Origin: Draconibacterium sp.
GTDB lineage: Bacteria; Bacteroidota; Bacteroidia; Bacteroidales; Prolixibacteraceae
Reading direction: 5' to 3'
Assembly: GCA_030595485.1 (NCBI GenBank)
Contig: JAUVDE010000216.1
Span: forward strand, 1-6,135
DNA: 6,135 nt
Under the pieces are notes generated by a model. The model had not been told where the DNA came from, made no database searches, and saw only the letters and a program-made list of their open reading frames with translations. Both the position numbers and the translations under genes were made by a program. Shown here piece after piece: positions 1-6,134 of the stretch (the stretch's first letter is position 1; each line of letters starts with the position of its first letter).

Positions 1-374
1 GGCATTTCGTCCATGTGCTTCATAATTTCGTTGTACATTTTTACCAACGAACGTTCAATGTCTTCACCCACATAAAACTGAACAATTAACATTGCTTGTC
101 CGGGCATTGAAGTAGAATAAACATACTCAACACCAGGAATATTAGCCACTACTTTTTCAAGTGGATGAATAACGCGTGTTTCAATTTCTTTTGGGCTGGC
201 TCCCGGGTAGCGAAAGAAAATGTCGGCAATTGGTACGTCAATTTGCGGTTCTTCTTCGCGGGGAGTAAGGTACGAGCTGTAAATACCGATTGCCATAAAA
301 GCAATCATTAACAGCGGCGTTAATTTCGAATTTATAAATAGTTTGGCTATTCCGCCAGCAAATCCTGTTTTCAT
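1..374 (-). CDS. RND-family efflux transporter permease, N-terminal 124 residues (runs off the window)
   Basis: This is the inner-membrane pump of a tripartite efflux system, expected to use the proton gradient to export a substrate through the adaptor and TolC channel encoded just upstream. My translation gives about 18 polar and amphipathic residues, a first membrane helix at roughly 19-36, then the start of the periplasmic porter domain. Recognisable RND features are PREEEPQIDVP (38-48), YPGASPKEIETRV (56-68), the HPLEKVVANIPGVEYV stretch (70-85) and a following S-x-S-like turn with PGQA (91-94). The start is the ATG at 372-374, 11 nt after the adaptor stop. No Shine-Dalgarno is visible, as is usual in Bacteroidota. 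The rest of the gene (full-length RND pumps are about 1000 residues or more) lies left of the window. The family call is firm. Drug versus metal or other substrate class is not determinable, since the membrane proton-relay and substrate-pocket residues are missing. Confidence 0.93.
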   Translation of the reverse strand, partial: MKTGFAGGIAKLFINSKLTPLLMIAFMAIGIYSSYLTPREEEPQIDVPIADIFFRYPGASPKEIETRVIHPLEKVVANIPGVEYVYSTSMPGQAMLIVQFYVGEDIERSLVKMYNEIMKHMDEM

Positions 375-385
375 AATTTCTGTTC

Positions 386-1477
386 TTAATTATTAGAAAC
401 TAAAGCACCATCAAATAGCTTACCGTCACACGATTCAACATAGCTTTCACCATCGCTTAAACCTGAAAGAATTTCGATGTTGTCGCCATTTGTTTTTCCT
501 GTTTTAACCCAGCGTAGCAATGCATTACCCGATTGGCTAACAGCGTATAATCCGACTAACTGACCTTTTTGGATTAGCGATTTTTGTGGAATCAAAATCA
601 ATTCTTGTGTTCCGTGTTCAAAAAGAACGTCGGCATACATTCCACTGTAAAGCTTGGCGGTGCAACCTTCTGGAATGGTAACCAATATTTTTGCTTCGTA
701 CTGGTTCCCAGTGTTTGAAGTCGATGGATTAATTTCAATAATCTTACCATCAAAATCTTTTTTAGCAGCCTTAAAATGAACCTTTACTTTGTCGTTCAAA
801 TTAATGTTAGCAATATTTGATTCTGGAATGCGTGCAATTACTTTCCATTGCGATTTACTTTCTATGCTCAACAAAGGCATTCCCGGATTTGCAAGGTCTC
901 CCTCTTCAACAAAACGACTTGTAACTACTCCGCTATAAGGAGCACGAATTGATGCATAACGCATATTCTCATCCACTTCTTTATCCATTTGTTCAACGGC
1001 GTCGAGTTGTGCTTTTGCCATTTTGTAACGAGTGCGCATATCTTCCATTTCTTTGTCCGATGCACTATTCGATTTGTGCAAAGCTTCGTAACGTTTCATG
1101 TCTTTTTCTGCACTTTCGTAGGCTGAAGTTACTTCAACTCTACTTGCTTCAACCTGTGCTTTTTTTGCCAAAATATCCTGGTTACGTATTTGAATCAGCA
1201 ATTGGTCTTTATTTACTTTCTGACCTGTTTTAACATAAACCTTGCTTATCTGACCCATAATGCGGGTACTTAAATTACTTTGTTTGTCAGCTTCCAGTTT
1301 TCCTGAAAAGCTATGTACAACCGGGTATTCTTTTAAATTGGCTGTTGCAATATTGGCAGCAACTTTTTCTTGTGGAGCAGCAGTGTGTTTTTCTTCTTTT
1401 TTACCACATGAACTTACTATGATGGCAAGTGCGGCAAAAGTGATAAATATTTTTGTTTGTAAAAATTGACGTTTCAT
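386..1477 (-). CDS. Efflux RND transporter periplasmic adaptor subunit (HlyD/MFP family lipoprotein)
   Basis: This 363-residue membrane-fusion protein would link the RND pump to the TolC channel. It begins with a basic n-region, a hydrophobic stretch (10-21) and a lipobox-like VSSC, so Cys24 is probably lipidated and anchors the protein in a membrane. Half of the lipoyl (barrel-sandwich) domain lies at about 70-98, including GQISKVYVKTGQKV. An alpha-helical coiled-coil hairpin rich in K, E, A and M follows at about 99-172. The second lipoyl half is at about 174-206, with SIRAPYSGVV and EEGDLANPGMPL. A beta-barrel at about 209-290 and a membrane-proximal domain to about 352 complete the standard adaptor layout. 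Length is normal for the family. It starts 12 nt after the tolC stop and ends 11 nt before the permease start, so the three genes are probably co-transcribed. Substrate is unknown. Confidence 0.95.
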   Translation of the reverse strand: MKRQFLQTKIFITFAALAIIVSSCGKKEEKHTAAPQEKVAANIATANLKEYPVVHSFSGKLEADKQSNLSTRIMGQISKVYVKTGQKVNKDQLLIQIRNQDILAKKAQVEASRVEVTSAYESAEKDMKRYEALHKSNSASDKEMEDMRTRYKMAKAQLDAVEQMDKEVDENMRYASIRAPYSGVVTSRFVEEGDLANPGMPLLSIESKSQWKVIARIPESNIANINLNDKVKVHFKAAKKDFDGKIIEINPSTSNTGNQYEAKILVTIPEGCTAKLYSGMYADVLFEHGTQELILIPQKSLIQKGQLVGLYAVSQSGNALLRWVKTGKTNGDNIEILSGLSDGESYVESCDGKLFDGALVSNN

Positions 1478-1489
1478 TTTATTTGGCGT

Positions 1490-2833
1490 TTATTCGTTAA
1501 TATCTTGTTCAAGAAGCAATTCCATTTCAAAAACCGATTGCTTGTACTTATAAATTGATTGAATGTATTGTAATTCTTTTTGCGATGTTAGAGCTTCCGA
1601 CATCAATACATCGGCTGTTTTCTCCAAACCCTGCTTGAAGCGGTCGGTACGAATTCGAAGTGCTTCTTGCGCTTGTTCCTTAGCTCGTTTACTCGATTGA
1701 ATTCGGTTAAAGCCAAGGTTCATTTTCCGCAGTGTAGCATTAATTTGTATTTGATTCTGAGATAAAAAATCTTCGTAATTAATGCGAGCCTCGTCGAGTT
1801 GCGCAGTGGCATGCTGAATAGCCCCCGCATTTTTATATCCGTTAAATAAACTCCAGCTAAGCGATGCTCCAAACATGTAGTTGTTTGCCGAAGTTCCAAA
1901 CATTTTAGCATCATTCCACTCTACTGCACCAAAGGCATTTACACGTGGTATAAATTTCATTTTATGCGAACGTACCATATTTTCCCCTGCTTCAATTTGT
2001 TTTTGATAGGCAAGAACATCCGAACGGTTCTCGATATTTATTGAAGTGCTATTGATGAGTGCCTGCGCAGGTGGACTAACTAAAGTATCTGTTGTTTTAA
2101 TTGTTTCGCTCATTGCCATTCCAAGCAAGTGTGCTAAGTAATCGTGGGCTTGATAGTACTGATTTTCAGCTTCCAGTAGTTGGTCTTTTCGTTCGTCTAA
2201 CTGTACCGAAGCTTCGAGCACATCGGCATGTTTTGCAAAACCTTGCTCAGCATTGTTTTTTGTTAAACGTAAAGCTTCTTCAGCAACTCCAACCGATTTT
2301 TCTAGTACATCCATTGACGATTGTGCTAGGTCGAGTAAATAATAGGCATTTTTCACTTCGAAATGAATGTTGTGTTTAACACGGTTACTTTGAAGCGATA
2401 AAGCTTCAAATTGGTTTTTTGCAGCTTTACGCGCATAAATACCATCCATGTTTAGCAGCGGTTGTTGCAGTTGAGCCTTTGTCATAAAGTTCTCAATACT
2501 TCCCGGGTCGTTTAATAAATCAGGGTTAAAATCTTCCTGAGTTACAATTTCCTGTTTTAGTTTGAAACCAAAAGAGGAGAGTGGGTCGTTTGTTGAAACT
2601 CCTGTGTGACTGAGGTCTACACTGGGTAAGAAAACCGAGTTGGTCATTCGGTACGATGCTTTGGCAGCTTCCACTCGGGCTGCTGCACTTTTAGCATTTA
2701 AATTGTTTTCATCGGCAAGGCTTAAGGCTTCGCTTAAACTTAATGGTCTTAATTGGGCGTTCGCAAACACCGGAAATATAAGACTTGCCAGCATAACATA
2801 GATAAATTGATTTTTTAGCATTTTGTCAATCAT
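1490..2833 (-). CDS. TolC-family outer membrane efflux protein
   Basis: This 447-residue protein is the outer-membrane exit duct of the pump. A signal peptide ends near ANA (24-26), with mature QLRPLSLSEAL following. The protein shows the two OEP repeats of the family. Each has a SEALxLA-like or xRSDVLAYQ opening (about 31-60 and 268-300), membrane-strand segments, then long coiled-coil helices rich in A, E, Q and L (about 130-240 and 335-445). FGxSLSWSLFNGYK (321-334) matches the typical strand-turn motif of the second repeat. The length is standard. The start taken is the ATG at 2831-2833. An in-frame ATG at 2819-2821 (Met5) would also give a good signal peptide, MLKNQFIYVMLASL..., and cannot be excluded. 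It is the first gene of the efflux operon, the usual order in Bacteroidota, and follows the promoter-like region at 2855-2930. Confidence 0.94.
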   Translation of the reverse strand: MIDKMLKNQFIYVMLASLIFPVFANAQLRPLSLSEALSLADENNLNAKSAAARVEAAKASYRMTNSVFLPSVDLSHTGVSTNDPLSSFGFKLKQEIVTQEDFNPDLLNDPGSIENFMTKAQLQQPLLNMDGIYARKAAKNQFEALSLQSNRVKHNIHFEVKNAYYLLDLAQSSMDVLEKSVGVAEEALRLTKNNAEQGFAKHADVLEASVQLDERKDQLLEAENQYYQAHDYLAHLLGMAMSETIKTTDTLVSPPAQALINSTSINIENRSDVLAYQKQIEAGENMVRSHKMKFIPRVNAFGAVEWNDAKMFGTSANNYMFGASLSWSLFNGYKNAGAIQHATAQLDEARINYEDFLSQNQIQINATLRKMNLGFNRIQSSKRAKEQAQEALRIRTDRFKQGLEKTADVLMSEALTSQKELQYIQSIYKYKQSVFEMELLLEQDINE

Positions 2834-2854
2834 TTTTTAGTTTTTTATCCGCTG

Positions 2855-2862
2855 CAAATATA
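2855..2862 (-). promoter_or_regulatory. Candidate -7 promoter element of the tolC-hlyD-RND operon
   Basis: The minus strand reads TATATTTG, an exact match to the Bacteroidota -7 consensus TAnnTTTG. Transcription would start near 2849-2851, leaving a leader of roughly 16-18 nt to the tolC ATG at 2833, or about 30 nt to the alternative ATG at 2821. The -33 consensus TTTG is not present exactly. The nearest candidate is TATG (minus strand, 2887 to 2884), 21 nt upstream, in the spacer of the inverted repeat at 2871-2902. The element is read from sequence only, and AT-rich DNA gives chance matches. Confidence 0.55.
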
Positions 2863-2870
2863 ATTAAAGA

Positions 2871-2902
2871 ATTTATATATCTACATAAATGGATATATAA
2901 AT
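2871..2902. promoter_or_regulatory. Perfect 11-bp inverted repeat, candidate operator over the efflux promoter
   Basis: The left arm ATTTATATATC (2871-2881) is the exact reverse complement of the right arm GATATATAAAT (2892-2902), with a 10-nt spacer. The arm centres are 21 bp apart, about two helical turns, as expected for a dimeric DNA-binding protein. The repeat covers the presumed -33 region of the efflux operon and lies just upstream of the -7 element, a position suited to repression. TetR-, MarR- or PadR-type regulators commonly control such pumps, but none is encoded in the window. The arms are nearly all A and T, so some symmetry by chance is possible. Confidence 0.5.
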
Positions 2903-2930
2903 AATTTATGATGAATTGTTATTATTTATG
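2884..2930. repeat. Three ATTTATG heptamers at exact 20-bp spacing
   Basis: ATTTATG occurs on the plus strand at 2904-2910 and 2924-2930, each extended to ATTTATGATG (to 2913 and 2933). It occurs inverted (CATAAAT) at 2884-2890. The intervals are 20 bp each, close to two turns of the helix, so all three sites would face the same side of the DNA. The inverted copy falls in the spacer of the 2871-2902 repeat and includes the candidate -33 element. This may be a multi-site binding region for a regulator of the efflux operon. The function is inferred. Confidence 0.45.
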
Positions 2931-3040
2931 ATGTATGGATATACCACAGGGGAGTTTAACTTTTATAAGGTCTGGAGAAATTTGTAATGTGGTCGGATTA
3001 AGTTATTACGATATTTGTAGTTCACTAAATGATACACATT

Positions 3041-3052
3041 TACAATATTGTA
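3041..3052. promoter_or_regulatory. 12-bp perfect palindrome TACAATATTGTA
   Basis: TACAATATTGTA is its own reverse complement. It lies about 180 bp upstream of the candidate tolC promoter and about 125 bp past the penicillin-binding protein stop. Such a site could bind a dimeric regulator, but its distance from the nearest promoter makes a direct role uncertain. The symmetry is certain; the function is a guess. Confidence 0.3.
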
Positions 3053-3066
3053 TTTTATTTTTTGAT

Positions 3067-3091
3067 GTGGAAATTTGTCCGGTTTTTCCAC
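3067..3091. other. Short hairpin GTGGAAA / TTTCCAC
   Basis: GTGGAAA (3067-3073) and TTTCCAC (3085-3091) are exact reverse complements around an 11-nt loop. On the minus strand the hairpin would form in the 3' untranslated region of the penicillin-binding protein mRNA, about 84 nt past the stop. It is followed there by A-rich rather than T-rich sequence, so it is not a canonical intrinsic terminator. It might protect an mRNA 3' end or be incidental. Confidence 0.25.
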
Positions 3092-3174
3092 TCTATGTGT
3101 CAGATTGTGGCCAGAGCATTATTTCTTGGGAAACTGCCTGAAAAATAGATGAATTTGATAAATGAGAGATATCC

Positions 3175-5559
3175 TTACTTGTCTTTTTTCTTGAAAATAC
3201 TTTTAATCTTCTTCCAGATTTGCCCCTTTTTTTTGGTCTCAGGAACTTTGCGTTGTTCCCCTTTTTTTAGCTCTTTCTCTTTTTCCTTTTTGCCAAAAAT
3301 ATTTGCCAAATCAAATTCATGTTTTTTAATGTCCAGTACTTCTCTGTAATTGGGTTCGCTTAACATGGCTAACAGATTTTCGTTTGGTTCAGCAAACTGA
3401 GCATTTTTTAAATGTGTATAACGTTTATCCTTGTATGTTTTATGGAAGAATTTACCCACAATTGGAAGCGCCATATACGCACCTTGTCCGTATGTCGTTG
3501 TTCGGAAATGCACACGCGGGTCGTCGGCACCAACCCAGCAACCTGTAACCAGGTTTGGTGTAAGACCAATAAACCATCCATCTGAGTTATTTTGGGTAGT
3601 TCCTGTTTTCCCTGCAAAGTCGCCAGTTATTTTGTAATCTCTACGAATACCGCGCCCGGTACCACCATCAATAACTGCTTCCATCATATTAATTACAGCA
3701 CGGCAATTTTCAGGAGAAACCACAGGCTCGTCTTCCAATTCATGATGAAAGCTTTCCAGTACTTTACCGTTCTTATCTGCTATTTCAACTAGGTAATTAC
3801 TTTTAACCGGTTTGCCATCGTTTACAATTCCTGCGTAGGCTTCCACAATTTCTTTTAATGAAATAGATGCAACACCAAGTGCCAAGGAAGGGTAGTCGAG
3901 CATTTTTGTCGAAATACCCAAATCTTCAGCTATTTCAATGGTTTCATCAATCCCGGCTTCTAACAAAACTTCAACCGAAACAGTGTTTAATGACTTTGCC
4001 AATGCACCTTTCATAGTGTAGTAACCACCATAATCGTCGTGCGAATTTCGAGGTGCCCAATCGTTATATTCTTCGTAAACTTTATACTGGTTTACAAAAT
4101 AGGTATCAGCATCAATATCTTCTTCTAAAGCCGCCAGATAAACAAAGGGTTTAAATGTTGAGCCTGTTTGGCGTGGTGCTTTTACGTGGTCGTATTTGAA
4201 AAAGCGAAAATCGATTCCGCCAACCCAAGCTTTTAATGCCGACTGCTGTGGATCTATCGCAATAAAACCGGCATTTAATAATTTTAAATAATGCTTCAGC
4301 GAATCTAAACGGGTGATGTCAGCATCTTTTACGCCATCCCATGTAAAAAGGTGGGCATGCGTTTTTGCATTGTACTTTTTTAGTTCCTCGGCATAACTTG
4401 CTCCACTCGTATTATTATTCTGAACAGCACTTTTAATTATTGCCGGATTGGCTTTGAACATGTCCCTGTTTTTCCAGCGTTCATTAAACTTATTTTGGAG
4501 CAGTTTCATGTATTCTTTAACCGACTGCTTGGCGAAATACTGCAAGTTGTAATCGATCGTAGTTGTAATTTTTAAACCATCGGTGTATAAGTTGTAGGAT
4601 TCACCCGCTGTATTATTATTGTTCTCGCACCATTCCAATAATTCGGGTTTAATCATCTCAACAAAATAGGGTGCCGGTCCCTGGTTGTACGAAATCAAGC
4701 GGTACTTTACACCCAAGGGTTTCTCCTTATATTTTGCAGCATTATCAGCACTTAAATAATCCTCTTTTACCATTTGATCAATGACCACATTTCTACGGCC
4801 CAATGCCCGTTCGGGATGAGTTCGCGGATTGTAATAATTGTTGGCTTTTAACATGCCTACTAAAACGGCAGCTTCGTGTACATCTAATTTGGACGGATTT
4901 TTCGAAAAGAACCGTTCGGCTGCTACTTCAATCCCAAAAATATTTTCGGCAAATGGAACCGTATTTAAGTACAGCGCCAAAATTTGCTGTTTGGTATAAA
5001 TGCGCTCCATACGGTAAGCAATAATTGCCTCACGCAGTTTATTAATTGGCATGGAAAATGGGCCATAATTAACCCTTGGGAAAAGGTTTTTTGCAATTTG
5101 CTGGCTAATGGTACTTCCACCTCCCGAATTATCGTTTCGTAAGATTATTGACTTTACAAAAACACGTGCCAATGCAATTTCATCAATTCCACGGTGTTCG
5201 TAAAAACGGGAATCTTCGGTGGCAATTAGTGCATTGGTTACATTCTCCGAAATCTCGTCGAAAGTAGCATTACTGCGGTTTTCAACATAATAACGGCCCA
5301 ACACTTTTCCATCGGCTGAAAATACTTCCGATGCGAGCGGGTTGTTAATTTGATGTAATTGGGATTTTGAAGGAACCGGTCCGAGTACCCCCAGAAAAAC
5401 AAGGATAAAAAACAGGCTGCCAAGTAAAAATAGAACCACTCCGGCTTTCAAAATAAAGCTGAGGATTGGATGTTTTTTCTTTGATTTTTTGGAGCTACGT
5501 TTTTTCCTGCTCACAGGCTTTTTGGCCGAGCTGCTTGTATTTGATTTTTTTTTCGCCAC
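3175..5559 (-). CDS. mrcA: Bifunctional class A penicillin-binding protein (PBP1A type: glycosyltransferase 51 plus transpeptidase)
   Basis: This 794-residue enzyme polymerises lipid II into glycan strands and cross-links the stem peptides in the periplasm. A lysine-rich cytoplasmic tail (1-30) precedes a single membrane anchor (about 33-60). The GT51 domain carries EDSRFYEHRG (115-124, catalytic Glu115), GGSTISQQIAKN (147-158), KLREAIIAYRMER (174-186) and YTKQQILALYLN (188-199). The transpeptidase domain has STFK (467-470, acyl-enzyme Ser467), SLN (523-525) and KTGTT (651-655), all intact and well spaced. The protein ends in a very basic periplasmic tail (757-794). The start codon is GTG at 5557-5559. 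No ATG lies between it and the upstream in-frame stop at 5593-5595, and a second in-frame GTG (Val16, 5512-5514) is an alternative. The mrcA symbol is by family type, not proven orthology. The left neighbour is the unrelated efflux operon and the right is a DUF456 gene. Confidence 0.95.
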   Translation of the reverse strand: MAKKKSNTSSSAKKPVSRKKRSSKKSKKKHPILSFILKAGVVLFLLGSLFFILVFLGVLGPVPSKSQLHQINNPLASEVFSADGKVLGRYYVENRSNATFDEISENVTNALIATEDSRFYEHRGIDEIALARVFVKSIILRNDNSGGGSTISQQIAKNLFPRVNYGPFSMPINKLREAIIAYRMERIYTKQQILALYLNTVPFAENIFGIEVAAERFFSKNPSKLDVHEAAVLVGMLKANNYYNPRTHPERALGRRNVVIDQMVKEDYLSADNAAKYKEKPLGVKYRLISYNQGPAPYFVEMIKPELLEWCENNNNTAGESYNLYTDGLKITTTIDYNLQYFAKQSVKEYMKLLQNKFNERWKNRDMFKANPAIIKSAVQNNNTSGASYAEELKKYNAKTHAHLFTWDGVKDADITRLDSLKHYLKLLNAGFIAIDPQQSALKAWVGGIDFRFFKYDHVKAPRQTGSTFKPFVYLAALEEDIDADTYFVNQYKVYEEYNDWAPRNSHDDYGGYYTMKGALAKSLNTVSVEVLLEAGIDETIEIAEDLGISTKMLDYPSLALGVASISLKEIVEAYAGIVNDGKPVKSNYLVEIADKNGKVLESFHHELEDEPVVSPENCRAVINMMEAVIDGGTGRGIRRDYKITGDFAGKTGTTQNNSDGWFIGLTPNLVTGCWVGADDPRVHFRTTTYGQGAYMALPIVGKFFHKTYKDKRYTHLKNAQFAEPNENLLAMLSEPNYREVLDIKKHEFDLANIFGKKEKEKELKKGEQRKVPETKKKGQIWKKIKSIFKKKDK

Positions 5560-5654
5560 AGAGCAAAAGTACGGTTTAAATGAGTTGTGCTGTTATAATA
5601 ACTCAAATGAATAGGAAATATTATAAACGATGAATTGTTTATTATAATAGGAGT
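5560..5654. other. 95-bp AT-rich gap between the DUF456 gene and the penicillin-binding protein gene
   Basis: The gap holds the two candidate -7 elements and a small inverted repeat, TGAGTT (5581-5586) with AACTCA (5600-5605) around a 13-nt loop. It also has GATGAATTGTT at 5629-5639, identical to 2910-2920 in front of the efflux operon. No T-tract terminator after the DUF456 stop is evident, so read-through from that gene into the penicillin-binding protein gene is possible. Confidence 0.45.
5564..5571 (-). promoter_or_regulatory. Candidate -7 promoter element of the penicillin-binding protein gene
   Basis: The minus strand reads TACTTTTG, an exact TAnnTTTG match ending only 4 nt before the GTG start at 5559. 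If used, transcription would begin at or next to the GTG, or the true start is the GTG at 5514 with a leader near 44 nt. No TTTG lies at the normal -33 distance. A weaker 7-of-8 alternative, TTCATTTG (minus strand, 5611 to 5604), would give a leader of about 40 nt to 5559. Confidence 0.35.
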
Positions 5655-6134
5655 TCAGACAATCAGTTCTTTAAAGAAATACCAGGTCATCATTCCTGAA
5701 GTAATAAGTTTTAAAAGTGTTCCGGCAAGAAAACCTATAAACGAGCCAAACCCCGATTTTAATGCGTCTCCTGAGTCTTTGCCGCCGCTAAGTTCTCCAA
5801 TAACAGCCCCCAGAAATGCCCCCACAATTATTCCGAAAGGTGGAAAGAAGAACAGACCAATAAATATTCCAATGACACTTCCCCAAACACCACGTTTACT
5901 TCCTCCAAATTTTTTAGTGCCCCAGGCTGGAATAATCAAATCGAGTGCATAAACTACAGCTGTAATAACCGCCCAAATTATCAAGAATTTTGTTGAGAAT
6001 TGGAATCTTTCGGTGAAGTGAAGTAGCAATAAACCCACATAACTCAAAGGTGGTCCGGGAATAACAGGAAGTACACAACCTAAAATTCCACTAAGGATAA
6101 AAATTACTCCGAAAGTTATAAGAACATAATCCAT
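5655..6134 (-). CDS. DUF456 domain-containing membrane protein
   Basis: This 159-residue, highly hydrophobic protein is predicted to sit in the inner membrane, and its biochemical role is not known. The N-terminal helix (about 3-24) leads into LPVIPGPPLSYVGLLLL (22-38), the proline-rich signature I associate with DUF456. Further hydrophobic segments lie at about 48-68, 84-115 and 128-156. WGTKKFGGSKRGVWGSVIG (71-89) and the glycine-spaced run GIFIGLFFFPPFGIIVGAFLG (89-109) form the small-residue-rich core typical of the family. An acidic and lysine-containing loop, GELSGGKDSGDALKSG (113-128), lies between the last helices. The ATG at 6132-6134 fits the usual family length, so the gene is probably complete although only one base of upstream sequence is present. 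It lies 95 bp upstream of the penicillin-binding protein gene on the same strand; a functional link is not established. Confidence 0.88.
   Translation of the reverse strand: MDYVLITFGVIFILSGILGCVLPVIPGPPLSYVGLLLLHFTERFQFSTKFLIIWAVITAVVYALDLIIPAWGTKKFGGSKRGVWGSVIGIFIGLFFFPPFGIIVGAFLGAVIGELSGGKDSGDALKSGFGSFIGFLAGTLLKLITSGMMTWYFFKELIV

Larger units (their letters stand above)
2834..3174. other. 341-bp AT-rich intergenic region without a convincing gene
   Basis: This gap separates the end of the penicillin-binding protein gene from the efflux operon, both read leftwards. The part near tolC (2855-2943) carries the promoter and repeats described separately. The nonamer ATGGATATA also occurs twice there (2889-2897 and 2935-2943). 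The middle holds a 12-bp palindrome (3041-3052) and a 7-bp hairpin (3067-3091). Just after the penicillin-binding protein stop I see no stable hairpin followed by a T tract, so no intrinsic terminator can be called. A 68-codon plus-strand reading frame (2935-3141) is open but has no recognisable family or supporting signals. Confidence 0.6.

Noticed and set aside
949..1469. Two plus-strand frames opposite the adaptor gene
   Set aside because: Both are antisense to conserved coiled-coil, lipoyl and signal-peptide codons of the adaptor and have no features of their own.
2935..3141. Plus-strand open frame of 68 codons in the intergenic gap, with five cysteines, divergent from tolC
   Set aside because: It has no recognisable domain, no convincing promoter in front of it, and a composition like that of the surrounding non-coding DNA. 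It starts inside the repeat cluster. An open frame of this length is plausible by chance, and conservation in relatives would be needed to revive it.
3100..3174. Possible intrinsic terminator right after the penicillin-binding protein stop
   Set aside because: Only short palindromes (GATATC, TGGCCA) and no GC-rich stem followed by a T tract on the minus strand were found.
3431..3637. Plus-strand frame opposite the transpeptidase KTG region
   Set aside because: It lies entirely opposite conserved catalytic-domain codons, so it is a shadow frame.
5593..5626. Inverted repeat TTATAAT / ATTATAA in the gap before the penicillin-binding protein gene
   Set aside because: The arms are 7 bp of pure A and T in an AT-rich gap, which is expected by chance.
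5635..5952. Plus-strand open frame of 105 codons opposite the DUF456 gene
   Set aside because: It is proline- and serine-rich antisense to glycine- and hydrophobic-rich codons of a recognisable family, so it is a shadow frame.
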